Part shown: positions 18,336 to 27,226 of the stretch, piece by piece
Layout of the letters: every line of letters starts with the position of its first letter
Position numbering within the stretch: position 1 is the first letter of the stretch
Origin: an uncultured Mucilaginibacter sp.
GTDB taxonomy: Bacteria; Bacteroidota; Bacteroidia; Sphingobacteriales; Sphingobacteriaceae
Assembly (NCBI GenBank): GCA_903915155.1
Contig: CAIWRU010000015.1
Location: 1 to 35,142 of the forward strand
Reading direction: 5' to 3'
DNA: 35,142 bases
Translations under genes and position numbers: made by a program
Notes under the pieces: model-generated
What the model was told of the DNA's origin: nothing
Databases searched by the model: none
What the model saw: only the letters and a program-made list of their open reading frames with translations

Positions 18336-19883
18336 ATGCCGGGCAAAAAATTCACTACCACTTCGGGCATCGAAATTAAGGAGGTTTACACCCGGCCCTC
18401 GGGCATGGATGAATTGCCGGGCGAATTTCCCTATACCCGCGGCATCCAAAAGGACATGTATCGCGGCAAACCGTGGACAATGCGTCAGTACGCGGGTTTC
18501 TCCACCGCCGAAGAATCAAACAAACGCTATCATTATTTATTAAGCCAGGGTACTATGGGCCTTTCGGTAGCGTTCGACCTGCCTACGCAAATAGGTTATG
18601 ATTCAGATCATGAACTGGCCGAAGGCGAAGTTGGTAAGGTGGGCGTAGCCATCGACTCGTTAAAAGATATCGAGATATTATTCGATGGCATACAGCTAAA
18701 GGACATTACCACCAGCATGACCATCAACGCTACCGCGGCTATATTATTAGCTATGTACATCGCGTTAGCAAAAAAACAGGGTGCTGATCTTAAACAATTA
18801 TCGGGTACTATACAAAACGATATATTAAAGGAGTACGCCGCGCGCGGTACTTATATATACCCGCCTGAGCCATCCATGCGGCTGATAACCGATGTGTTTG
18901 AGTATTGCAGTAAGGAAGTACCCAAATGGAACACCATATCCATATCGGGCTATCACATCCGCGAAGCAGGATCAACCGCCGTGCAGGAACTGGCCTTTAC
19001 GCTCGCAAACGGCAAAACCTACTTAAAGGCCGCGCTGGAAAAAGGGCTTGATATAAATGTATTCGCCAAACGATTATCATTCTTTTTTAATTGCCATAAT
19101 AACTTTTTCGAGGAGATAGCCAAGTTCAGGGCCGCAAGGCGCATGTGGGCACACATCACCAAACAGCTGGGCGCAACCGATGCAGGGGCGCAGAAACTAC
19201 GTTTCCACACGCAAACCGGTGGCTCAACCCTAACCGCGCAGCAACCCATGAACAATATAGTACGGGTGAGCAACCAAGCCCTGGCTGCTGTGCTGGGCGG
19301 CACCCAATCATTGCACACCAACGGTTACGATGAGGCCTTATCGCTGCCAACCGAGGCTGCGGCCAAAATAGCGCTGCGCACCCAACAGATCATCGCCTTT
19401 GAAAGCGGTGTGACCGATACGGTCGATCCATTAGCCGGCTCCTATTTTATTGAGGCACTTACCGACGAGCTTGAAAAAGCCGCGCAGGTTTATATCGATA
19501 AGATAGATGCCATTGGCGGGTCGGTAAAAGCGATAGAGCAGGATTATATACAACAGGAAATAGCGGCATCGGCCTATGAATACCAGAACGACATTGAGAG
19601 CGGCGACAAAGTAATAGTTGGCGTGAACCGCTTTACACAGGAAGAAGTTGCTGCAACCAATGTATTCAGGGTTGATGATTCCATCCGCGTGCACCAGGTT
19701 GAAAAAATCCTTCTTTTGAAAAAAGAGCGCGACAATAATGCAGTAAACATGGCTTTGCAAGGGCTAAAGGAAGCTGCCAAAGGCAAACAAAACCTTATGC
19801 CGCTGATACTGACCGCCGTAGAATGTTATGCCACTTTGGGTGAGATAGCCGATACGCTAAGAAGTGTTTTTGGTGAATATTGA
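18336..19883 (+). CDS. methylmalonyl-CoA mutase-family large subunit, catalytic domain only
   Basis: 515 aa; [72 protein letters not shown]; no C-terminal DxHxxG cobalamin-binding motif. Confidence 0.92.
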   Translation: MPGKKFTTTSGIEIKEVYTRPSGMDELPGEFPYTRGIQKDMYRGKPWTMRQYAGFSTAEESNKRYHYLLSQGTMGLSVAFDLPTQIGYDSDHELAEGEVGKVGVAIDSLKDIEILFDGIQLKDITTSMTINATAAILLAMYIALAKKQGADLKQLSGTIQNDILKEYAARGTYIYPPEPSMRLITDVFEYCSKEVPKWNTISISGYHIREAGSTAVQELAFTLANGKTYLKAALEKGLDINVFAKRLSFFFNCHNNFFEEIAKFRAARRMWAHITKQLGATDAGAQKLRFHTQTGGSTLTAQQPMNNIVRVSNQALAAVLGGTQSLHTNGYDEALSLPTEAAAKIALRTQQIIAFESGVTDTVDPLAGSYFIEALTDELEKAAQVYIDKIDAIGGSVKAIEQDYIQQEIAASAYEYQNDIESGDKVIVGVNRFTQEEVAATNVFRVDDSIRVHQVEKILLLKKERDNNAVNMALQGLKEAAKGKQNLMPLILTAVECYATLGEIADTLRSVFGEY

Positions 19884-19905
19884 AGCTTTGTTTGGACAAA
19901 ATTTT

Positions 19906-20258
19906 TTATCCGCTCATTTATACCGTCTTAAAAATTTGGGTGGGTTTTGAAGCAAACTAATGTTGATATTTGCCGTAATAAGTGGAAAAAAAGGAGTGAA
20001 AAACTTAATCTTTTTTGAAGAAATAATTTAAACCAAATTTTTTTTCTTAAAAGTTATGTGTTGCAAAAGTCGATACGAAATGTACATTTTTATATTGACT
20101 TTGCAACAAAAACGGTGTTAATAAATCATAAATTTAATTCACAAAAAAGTTAAAATTTAATTTTTTTATCCACTTTTTTTTATAATATTCGATGTTCCTG
20201 AGCCGTCTGTAAAGAACTATCTCTGGGGGTTGGAAATCAACTTTTTATAATAATTTAT
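19906..20258. promoter_or_regulatory. AT-rich dnaA upstream region with DnaA-box-like motifs and an inverted repeat
   Basis: TTATCCGCT 19906-19914; TTATCCAC 20166-20173; TGTTGCAAAAGTC 20059-20071 against GACTTTGCAACA 20097-20108. Confidence 0.4.
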
Positions 20259-21686
20259 ATGGAAAAAACTTGTACTACTGTTTGGAATAGCTGCCTGTCA
20301 ATCATTAAAGATAATATCCCGGCCCAGAGTTTTAAAACCTGGTTCGAGCCTATAAAAGCTTTAAGAATGGAAGGGAGCGTGTTAACCATACAGGTACCAA
20401 GTTTATTCTTTTACGAATGGCTTGAAGAACATTACGTGGGATTGCTGCGTAAAACAATAAAAAAACAATTGGGCGACGATGGGCGTTTAGAGTACAACAT
20501 AGTAGTTGAACAGTCATCCGCCAGTAAACCATATACTACCAATATGCCTTCAAATGGAAATGGTGCGGAATCTAAAAATCAATCGATGCCGATACCTATT
20601 TCTATAAATAAGGATATAAAGAACCCATTTGTTATACCGGGGCTAAAAAAGCTGAACGTTGACCCGCAGCTTAACCGCAATTATACATTCGAAAATTTTA
20701 TCGAGGGTGATTGCAACCGTTTAGCCCGCTCGGCAGGTTATGCCGTTGCAGCTAAACCCGGTGGCACCTCATTTAACCCGTTAATGATATATGGCGGTGT
20801 AGGCTTAGGTAAAACCCACCTGGCACAGGCCATCGGTAACCAGATAAAGCAAACCCTGCCCGATAAATTAGTACTATACGTAAGCTGCGAAAAATTCACC
20901 CAGCAGTTTGTCGACGCCCTGAAGCACAATAACATTAACGACTTTGTGAACTTTTACCAGGCCATTGATGTGCTGATAATGGACGATGTGCACAACTTCG
21001 CCGGTAAGGAAAAAACACAGGATTTCTTCTTCCACATATTTAACCACCTGCACCAAAGCGGCAAACAGCTGATCATAACCTCAGACAAAGCACCAAAAGA
21101 TCTGGCCGGTTTGGAAGAACGCCTGCTTTCAAGGTTCAAATGGGGCCTATCTGCCGATTTGCAGATACCCGACCTCGAAACCCGCATGGCTATCTTAAAA
21201 AATAAGATATACCAGGACGGCATCGAACTATCAAACGATGTAGTAGAGTATGTGGCCCATAACATTGATAACAATGTGCGTGAACTGGAAGGTGCAATGG
21301 TATCGTTACTGGCACAATCAACCCTTAACCGTAAGGAGATTGACCTGAACCTTGCCAAACAAATGTTGAAAAACTTTGTAAAGAACTCTTCCAAAGAGAT
21401 TTCAATGGAGTATATCCAGAACCTGGTTTGCGAATACTTTGAAGTGCCTATCGAGATGGTAAAATCACAAACCCGCAAACGCGAGATAGTACAGGCAAGG
21501 CAAATATCAATGTACTTAGCCAAGGCACACACCAAAAGCTCATTAAAATCAATAGGCCACTTCTTCGGCGGCCGCGACCACTCCACCGTGATCTACGCCT
21601 GCCAAACTGTTGAGGATTTGATTGACACCGACAAAAAATTCAAAGGCTACGTAGCTGATATTCAGAAGAAGCTGAAAATGTCATAA
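20259..21686 (+). CDS. dnaA: chromosomal replication initiator protein DnaA
   Basis: 475 aa; NPLMIYGGVGLGKTHLAQAIGN, IMDDVHNFAGKEKTQDFFFHIFN, GGRDHSTVIYACQTV. Confidence 0.97.
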   Translation: MEKTCTTVWNSCLSIIKDNIPAQSFKTWFEPIKALRMEGSVLTIQVPSLFFYEWLEEHYVGLLRKTIKKQLGDDGRLEYNIVVEQSSASKPYTTNMPSNGNGAESKNQSMPIPISINKDIKNPFVIPGLKKLNVDPQLNRNYTFENFIEGDCNRLARSAGYAVAAKPGGTSFNPLMIYGGVGLGKTHLAQAIGNQIKQTLPDKLVLYVSCEKFTQQFVDALKHNNINDFVNFYQAIDVLIMDDVHNFAGKEKTQDFFFHIFNHLHQSGKQLIITSDKAPKDLAGLEERLLSRFKWGLSADLQIPDLETRMAILKNKIYQDGIELSNDVVEYVAHNIDNNVRELEGAMVSLLAQSTLNRKEIDLNLAKQMLKNFVKNSSKEISMEYIQNLVCEYFEVPIEMVKSQTRKREIVQARQISMYLAKAHTKSSLKSIGHFFGGRDHSTVIYACQTVEDLIDTDKKFKGYVADIQKKLKMS

Positions 21687-21710
21687 GAAATTTCGGATTT
21701 CGATAATATT

Positions 21711-21741
21711 GTAGAGACGCGATACTTCGCGTCTTTTTTTG
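21711..21741 (+). terminator. intrinsic terminator downstream of dnaA: AGACGCGA-tact-TCGCGTCT-TTTTTT
   Basis: Perfect 8-bp stem 21715-21722/21727-21734 followed by a T-run. Confidence 0.8.
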
Positions 21742-21755
21742 TTTTGATGCTGTTA

Positions 21756-22097
21756 CTACCAGGGATATATCTCGTAGATTCCCAATTCATCATTATGTAG
21801 AAATTTAATAATATCTTCCCGCAACTTAGTAAGTAATGCCGCGATTTCATGCGTAGGCGCGTTACCTATGCGTAACCAAATAATCTTAGGCGGGAAACCG
21901 TTTAAATTTTGCAATTCAGAAAAATCTTCGTCGAAAGTTAAAATGGAATAGTCATTCGATTTTGCAAATTGCCAAATCATTAAATCTGTTAAACGTGTAC
22001 CGGGTTTAATTTCATTAGATGGTAATACATCCCAATCAAGCAATACTTTTTTTAATCGCCATGAAATATTCTCATCTGCAATTAAACGCAACCTCAT
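21756..22097 (-). CDS. DUF5615-family PIN-like protein (putative toxin)
   Basis: 113 aa; LIADENISWRLKKVL, PGTRLTDLMIWQFAKSNDYSILTFDEDF. Confidence 0.82.
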   Translation of the reverse strand: MRLRLIADENISWRLKKVLLDWDVLPSNEIKPGTRLTDLMIWQFAKSNDYSILTFDEDFSELQNLNGFPPKIIWLRIGNAPTHEIAALLTKLREDIIKFLHNDELGIYEIYPW

Positions 22098-22327
22098 GCA
22101 ACTTTAATAATTCGCTCTTTGTTGGCGGCGTACGCCAAACAAGCCAATATTTGGTTTTCGGATAATTGAGGGAAATCGCTGATTATCTCTTCATGGGTCA
22201 TGCCAGATGCCAACCATTGCAAAACATCATATACAGTTATGCGCGTGCCTTTGATAACCGGTTTACCAAACCTTATCTCGGCATTAACTTCTATATAATC
22301 TCTATAATCAACTTGCGACATATACAA
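22094..22327 (-). CDS. DUF433-family protein (putative antitoxin)
   Basis: 77 aa; IRFGKPVIKGTRITVYDVLQWLASGMTHEEIISDFPQLSENQILACLAYA; 4-nt overlap with the toxin ORF. Confidence 0.87.
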   Translation of the reverse strand: MYMSQVDYRDYIEVNAEIRFGKPVIKGTRITVYDVLQWLASGMTHEEIISDFPQLSENQILACLAYAANKERIIKVA

Positions 22328-22368
22328 ATTTACTTATTTGTATTGAATATTTGCAACTATCGGATATA

Positions 22369-22917
22369 CTACAATTCCCCCAACTTCACCAACGCATAAA
22401 ACAACCCCGTGCAATGCAGCGATTGCGCTATCTTATTATCCGCTAAAAGTTGTTTTATTTCGGCAATTGTATATTGCTCCACAACTACCTCTTCATGTTC
22501 ATCCAGATCCTGCTCCTGCACCTTCTGGCCGCCTTTCGTAAGGTAACAATAGGTGTGGTTATTGGCAGTTGAGGGATTGGCATAAACGGTACACAACAAT
22601 TCAAAATCGTCAAACTGGTACCCTGTTTCTTCCAGCAGTTCACGCCTGATCGCCGCTACGGGTTCTTCACCGCTATCAATTACCCCACCGGGTATCTCTA
22701 ACGATACAATCCCTGCCGCATGGCGATATTGCCGCACCATTAAAACCTTGTTGTCATCGGTAATGGCAATGGCATTTACCCAGTTAGGATATTCAAGCAC
22801 ATAATAATCGTCGACTATCCGTCCGTCGGGCATTTCGCATTTATCAACCCGCATGGTCGCCCAGGGGCCTTTATGGATGTATGAGGAGGAGAGTGTTTTC
22901 CAGTTAAGATCGGGCAT
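22369..22917 (-). CDS. NUDIX hydrolase (ADP-ribose pyrophosphatase-like)
   Basis: 182 aa; NUDIX box GGVIDSGEEPVAAIRRELLEETGY. Confidence 0.9.
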   Translation of the reverse strand: MPDLNWKTLSSSYIHKGPWATMRVDKCEMPDGRIVDDYYVLEYPNWVNAIAITDDNKVLMVRQYRHAAGIVSLEIPGGVIDSGEEPVAAIRRELLEETGYQFDDFELLCTVYANPSTANNHTYCYLTKGGQKVQEQDLDEHEEVVVEQYTIAEIKQLLADNKIAQSLHCTGLFYALVKLGEL

Positions 22918-23314
22918 GTTTTATAAAATATTCACGGATGTTATGCTGCCTTGCAATATTATCAAAAGTTTGAAAATGATATTGCTGCTCCAGCACGTCA
23001 AAAATAATCAATACCTTCTTTAAAAGCGATGCCGTTTCAACATCATCATTAAAAGGCTCGGATAATACATAAAGCAATTGGCCAAGGGCATTCAGCTTTT
23101 CCTTGCTATAATTTAATTTTTGCAACTGAACTCTGAAATCATCTTCGGGCAAATTGATCAGAAATTCAACTGAGGTGTCGTACTCATTCTGCAGAAGGTT
23201 CTCAGCCTGCTGATTAAATTCCGCTATCTCACCCGAAGCTTTCAGGCCTATAAGCCTGGCCAGCATTTCGGCAAACTTGCGGACTTCGTTCAAAAGAAGA
23301 TCGTGCTGAAACAT
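22904..23314 (-). CDS. hypothetical protein
   Basis: 136 aa; overlaps the downstream NUDIX ORF by 14 nt on the same strand. Confidence 0.7.
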   Translation of the reverse strand: MFQHDLLLNEVRKFAEMLARLIGLKASGEIAEFNQQAENLLQNEYDTSVEFLINLPEDDFRVQLQKLNYSKEKLNALGQLLYVLSEPFNDDVETASLLKKVLIIFDVLEQQYHFQTFDNIARQHNIREYFIKHARS

Positions 23315-23333
23315 AACTCACTCAATAAAAAAC

Positions 23334-24125
23334 TTACCAGCTGCCGCTTGCGCCGCCGCCGCCAAAGCTGCCGCCGCCAAAACCACCGAAGCCGCCTCCG
23401 CCGCCGCCACCACTGCTTCCGCCGCCCCAGCCGCCGCCACCTCCTCGACCACTGCCGCCGAGTATATCGCCTGCAAGGAACCACCAGAATGGGCTTGCGC
23501 TGCCACGCCCGCCAATGATTTGGCCGCCACCACCGCCACGGTTACGGAATATAAATGCCAGGATAAATACGACAATGATAATAAGTATTATCACACTGCT
23601 GCCAATGCCACCTGAACTATCATCATCGGGTTTTTTATCAGCCTTGTATTCGCCTTTTGTGTACTTGATTATGTCAGAGGTAGCCAGATCCAGCCCGCCA
23701 TAGTAATCGTTTTGCTTAAAATGGGGGGTAATGTCATTATCTATTATCTGTTTGGCAGTAATATCAGGTAACGCACCTTCATCGCCATAACCTACCTGTA
23801 TAGTTACTTTATGATCGTTCATGGCGGCCAACAGCAATATGCCGTTGTTTTTGCCTTTTTGGCCAATGCCCCACTTACGGCCAAGCTGAACGGCATATTC
23901 CGCTATATCATTATCACCTACCGATTTCATCAGCACAACCGCTATTTGGGTCGATGAGGTGTCATCAAAAGCTACCAGTTTGCTTTCCAACTGCTGCTTG
24001 TCGCCCTCCGAAAGGCTATTAGTATAATCAGTTACCAGCGTATTTGGCTTTGGCGGATAATCCTGCGCAAAGGCTGTGTAGCCTGTTATTAGGAGAGCAA
24101 AGAGGATGAATATTTTTTTAAACAT
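23334..24125 (-). CDS. TPM-domain (YgcG-like) membrane protein with Gly-rich tail
   Basis: 263 aa; signal peptide, TPM fold motifs, TM segment, C-terminal GGGGGWGGGSSGGGGGGGFGGFGGGSFGGGGASGSW. Confidence 0.88.
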   Translation of the reverse strand: MFKKIFILFALLITGYTAFAQDYPPKPNTLVTDYTNSLSEGDKQQLESKLVAFDDTSSTQIAVVLMKSVGDNDIAEYAVQLGRKWGIGQKGKNNGILLLAAMNDHKVTIQVGYGDEGALPDITAKQIIDNDITPHFKQNDYYGGLDLATSDIIKYTKGEYKADKKPDDDSSGGIGSSVIILIIIVVFILAFIFRNRGGGGGQIIGGRGSASPFWWFLAGDILGGSGRGGGGGWGGGSSGGGGGGGFGGFGGGSFGGGGASGSW

Positions 24126-24137
24126 GATGTTGTTTTT

Positions 24138-24572
24138 TTATTCGCCGTCCATAAAGGCAATGTCATCAGATAATTCGTTAGCGGCGCCGTTATGGTGCGG
24201 GAAATACTTTTGCAGGTGCTCGCCGGCAATTTGCAGGCCGGTAACTATGCCCTCAACCAGATCGCCCAGTTTAAAGTGCGCCAGCATGTCTTCTTTGGTG
24301 CTATCCCAAAAATCAGCCGGAACAACCTTGTTTATGCCCGCGTCGCCAATAATGGCAAACTTGCGGTCGACGGTAGCCAGGTATATTAAAACACCATTAC
24401 GGTGCTTGGTTTTGTGCATCTCAAGCTTGTGAAAATATTTTGCTGCCCGGTCAAGCACATCTTCGCTGCAGCTTTTCTCAATACACACGCGTATCTGCCC
24501 TGAGGTGCGCTTTTCGGCATCCTCAATAGCTACGCGTATACGGTGCTGCTCATCTTCGTTAAATAAGGCCAT
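24138..24572 (-). CDS. TPM-domain protein
   Basis: 144 aa; SGQIRVCIEKS, HRNGVLIYLATVDRKFAIIGDAGIN. Confidence 0.85.
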   Translation of the reverse strand: MALFNEDEQHRIRVAIEDAEKRTSGQIRVCIEKSCSEDVLDRAAKYFHKLEMHKTKHRNGVLIYLATVDRKFAIIGDAGINKVVPADFWDSTKEDMLAHFKLGDLVEGIVTGLQIAGEHLQKYFPHHNGAANELSDDIAFMDGE

Positions 24573-24580
24573 TTGATTTA

Positions 24581-24668
24581 ATTAGTGAGTTGGTGAATGA
24601 GTGATTGAGTGAATTAGAAATTTGAGCATAAATTCACTCAATCGCTAACTCACTCATTCACTCAATAA
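24581..24668. repeat. inverted repeat of GAGTGAATT-like units filling the lemA-TPM gap
   Basis: ATTAGTGAGTTGGTGAATGAGTGATTGAGTGAATT facing AATTCACTCAATCGCTAACTCACTCATTCACTCAATAATT. Confidence 0.85.
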
Positions 24669-25247
24669 TTAAAACTGTACTGTTGGCACTTTATTAGCAC
24701 CGGCTTCAGCCTGGAAGTAACCTTTTTCGGTAAAACCGAACATTTTAGCTGTAATATTTGCCGGGAACGAACGGATCTTGCTGTTGTAATCCTGTACAGC
24801 CTGGTTAAAATCTAAACGGGCCACATTAATGCGGTTCTCGGTGCTTTCCAGTTGTGTTTGTAAAGCAGTGAAGTTTTCGTTAGCCTTTAATTCAGGATAT
24901 TTTTCCGAGGCTACCAACAACCTGCCTAAAGCAGTACTCAATTGCCCCTGTGCAGCCTGGTATTTCTGGATGGTTTCAGGGGTAAGTTTGGTTGGGTCAA
25001 CAGTTATGGCAGTAGCCTTGGCGCGGGCTTCGGTTACGTCAACCAGGGTGCTTTTTTCAAAGTTGGCCACACCTTTAACGGTGTTTACAAGGTTAGGTAT
25101 CAGGTCGGCACGGCGCTGGTACTGGCTTTCAACGGCACCCCATTTACCCTTTACGTTCTCGTCCATTTGTACCATGCTGTTGTAGCTGCATGAGCTTAAG
25201 CTCGTTATGGCTACTATTACTAATATTGCTGAAAATAATTTTTTCAT
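24669..25247 (-). CDS. lemA: LemA family protein
   Basis: 192 aa; lipoprotein signal, KGKWGAVESQYQRRADLIPNLVNTVKGVANFE, YNSKIRSFPANITAKMFGF. Confidence 0.95.
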   Translation of the reverse strand: MKKLFSAILVIVAITSLSSCSYNSMVQMDENVKGKWGAVESQYQRRADLIPNLVNTVKGVANFEKSTLVDVTEARAKATAITVDPTKLTPETIQKYQAAQGQLSTALGRLLVASEKYPELKANENFTALQTQLESTENRINVARLDFNQAVQDYNSKIRSFPANITAKMFGFTEKGYFQAEAGANKVPTVQF

Positions 25248-25370
25248 CTTTTTAATTGTTGATTATGTTTTTTTGATAGTTAGAGCACAAAACACATACC
25301 GATGCTACAAAATGCTTTAGGGCGTGACATATTGGCAATGATTTGTTGGTATGTAAATATAGTAAAAGAA

Positions 25371-25775
25371 TTAGCTTACATTAATTGACAAAAACTTATC
25401 GAGCAGGATATTTTCATCTTCGATAGTATTTTGCTTGTAAAGAATTAGCTTTTTTAATTGGTGGTATAGATGCTGGTTAGCAATCCAGAAATTGGGTGGG
25501 GTATCAATTACATTTTTTAGCAAGTCTCCCGGATAATAATCTCCTTCAGCAAGGATATCATTTTGTAACATTTCCAAGGCTAATATTATAAGATATTCTA
25601 AGGCAAAACCTTGCCCTATCATCAGTCGCAAGTCCTCAACCGTAAAATCGACAAGTGGAATTTTTGATAGCTGAAAGCATCGTTTTACCAGGTAGGAATC
25701 AAAATTGGGTTCGCCCCAATCTTTCTTTTCTAAAGCCTGGATGGATTTATTTCTCCAATTATTTTCCAGCTTCAT
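25371..25775 (-). CDS. CdiI-like contact-dependent inhibition immunity family protein (tentative)
   Basis: 134 aa; KKDWGEPNFDSYLVKRCFQLSKIPLVDFTVEDLRLMIGQGFALEYLIILALEML...EGDYYPGDLL resembles annotated CDI immunity proteins. Confidence 0.65.
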   Translation of the reverse strand: MKLENNWRNKSIQALEKKDWGEPNFDSYLVKRCFQLSKIPLVDFTVEDLRLMIGQGFALEYLIILALEMLQNDILAEGDYYPGDLLKNVIDTPPNFWIANQHLYHQLKKLILYKQNTIEDENILLDKFLSINVS

Positions 25776-25786
25776 ACTGATGTGCC

Positions 25787-25978
25787 TTAATCATACTGCG
25801 GCACATACTGGTCGAACATCTTCTTCCAGTACATATAAGCAATTACACCCACTATCAGTACCGCCAATATAATAAAGCCTATTTTGCCCTTGCGTTTATC
25901 CTGGCGCATAAGCCATGCTAAAAACACTATAAGCGGTATTACGAATACGATCCAGAAAATGTAAGTAGCTGCGTTCAT
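25787..25978 (-). CDS. small two-TM hypothetical membrane protein
   Basis: 63 aa; two hydrophobic helices flanking RQDKRKGK. Confidence 0.65.
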   Translation of the reverse strand: MNAATYIFWIVFVIPLIVFLAWLMRQDKRKGKIGFIILAVLIVGVIAYMYWKKMFDQYVPQYD

Positions 25979-25979
25979 T

Positions 25980-26093
25980 TGCCCCCCAACCCCCTAAAGG
26001 GGGAGTTAGTAGTCGCAAATTTAAAATAAAATTTTTAAGTTCCCCTTGCGTCACCGCTAAAGCTAAGGCGGCACGCGGTCAGGGGGCTAAAGG
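25980..26093. repeat. second pair of oppositely oriented G/C-run repeats, one with an expanded loop, overlapping the tsaD 3' end
   Basis: GCCCCCCAACCCCCTAAAGGGGGAGTT (25981-) and TTCCCCTT[GCGTCACCGC...GCACGCGGT]CAGGGGGCTAAAGGG (26040-26094). Confidence 0.75.
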
Positions 26094-27092
26094 GATGGGC
26101 ATCCTCGCCAGCGGCGCTATATCCTGCCCCACAAAATCCCCTTTCAAATATTTGTGGTAACCGGCAATAGCTATCATAGCGGCATTATCGGTGCAATATT
26201 CCAGTTTGGGGATAAAGCAGTTCCAGCCATTTTGCTCGCCCATTTGCAGCAGCCCCTGGCGCAGGCCCGTATTGGCCGATACACCTCCTGCCAGTGCTAT
26301 GTCCTTAATGCCGTATTCATCGGCAGCCTTTTTAAGCTTGTTTAGCAGTATGGTGGCTATGCGGTATTCAACCGAAGCGCAAATATCGTTCATGTTTTCC
26401 TCAATAAAATTGGGGTTTAGCTTAAGGTTATTCTGTATAAAATAAAGGATGGCAGTTTTTAACCCACTAAAACTAAAATCGAAACCCGGTATCTGCGGCT
26501 CGGGGAATTTATAGGCATGGGGGTTACCCAGCCGGGCATATTTATCAATAAGCGGTCCACCGGGGTAGGGAAGGCCGAGTATCTTACTGGTTTTATCCAT
26601 GGCTTCACCGGCTGCATCGTCGGTGGTTTGGCCAATCACCTGCATATCAAAATAATCTTTCACCAAAACTATTTGCGTATGCCCGCCCGATACGGTGAGG
26701 CAAAGAAACGGGAACGACGGTTTTTTTTCGGCAATAAAATGGGCCAGCACATGGGCCTGCATGTGGTTAATTTCGATCAATGGCAGGTTTTTGGCAAGAG
26801 CAAACGCCTTGGCAAATGACACCCCAACTAATAACGACCCTAAAAGACCCGGCCCACGTGTAAAAGCCACGGCATTAACATCATTTTTGCTTACTTTTGC
26901 CAGCGAAAGCGCCTGTGCTACCGCCGGAACAATATTTTGCTGATGTACCCTTGAGGCAAGCTCGGGAACTACGCCCCCATAAGCCTGGTGAATGGTTTGA
27001 TTAGCAATAACATTGCTCAGTATCACACCATCAGCACAAATGGAGGCTGAGGTATCATCACATGAAGATTCAATGGCAAGTATTATGGGCAC
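26079..27092 (-). CDS. tsaD: tRNA N6-threonylcarbamoyladenosine transferase subunit TsaD
   Basis: 337 aa; AIESSCDDTS, NHMQAHVLAHF, TVSGGHTQIVLV, GGVSAN. Confidence 0.97.
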   Translation of the reverse strand: MPIILAIESSCDDTSASICADGVILSNVIANQTIHQAYGGVVPELASRVHQQNIVPAVAQALSLAKVSKNDVNAVAFTRGPGLLGSLLVGVSFAKAFALAKNLPLIEINHMQAHVLAHFIAEKKPSFPFLCLTVSGGHTQIVLVKDYFDMQVIGQTTDDAAGEAMDKTSKILGLPYPGGPLIDKYARLGNPHAYKFPEPQIPGFDFSFSGLKTAILYFIQNNLKLNPNFIEENMNDICASVEYRIATILLNKLKKAADEYGIKDIALAGGVSANTGLRQGLLQMGEQNGWNCFIPKLEYCTDNAAMIAIAGYHKYLKGDFVGQDIAPLARMPIPLAP

Positions 27093-27100
27093 GATTTTTT

Positions 27101-27226
27101 AAATTATTGAGTTATAGAATTATTGAATTGTTGATTTTTTGAGGCAGGAAACATTTAAACCAATCGGTACAAATAATGTTTAACCATTCAATAATTCACT
27201 CAATCACTAATTCAGTAATTATAAGG
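27101..27226. repeat. inverted repeat of TTATTGAATT-like units between tsaD and tamB, extending into the tamB 5' end
   Basis: AAATTATTGAGTTATAGAATTATTGAATTGTTG facing CCATTCAATAATTCACTCAATCACTAATTCAGTAATTATAAGG. Confidence 0.7.

Noticed and set aside
20954-21586. 210-aa minus-strand ORF inside dnaA
   Set aside because: Antisense to conserved DnaA motifs; no recognisable domain.
23290-23575. Arg/Ala-rich ORFs and GCC-rich triplet-like tract
   Set aside because: Explained by Gly codons of the TPM protein's Gly-rich tail; alternative frames are spurious.
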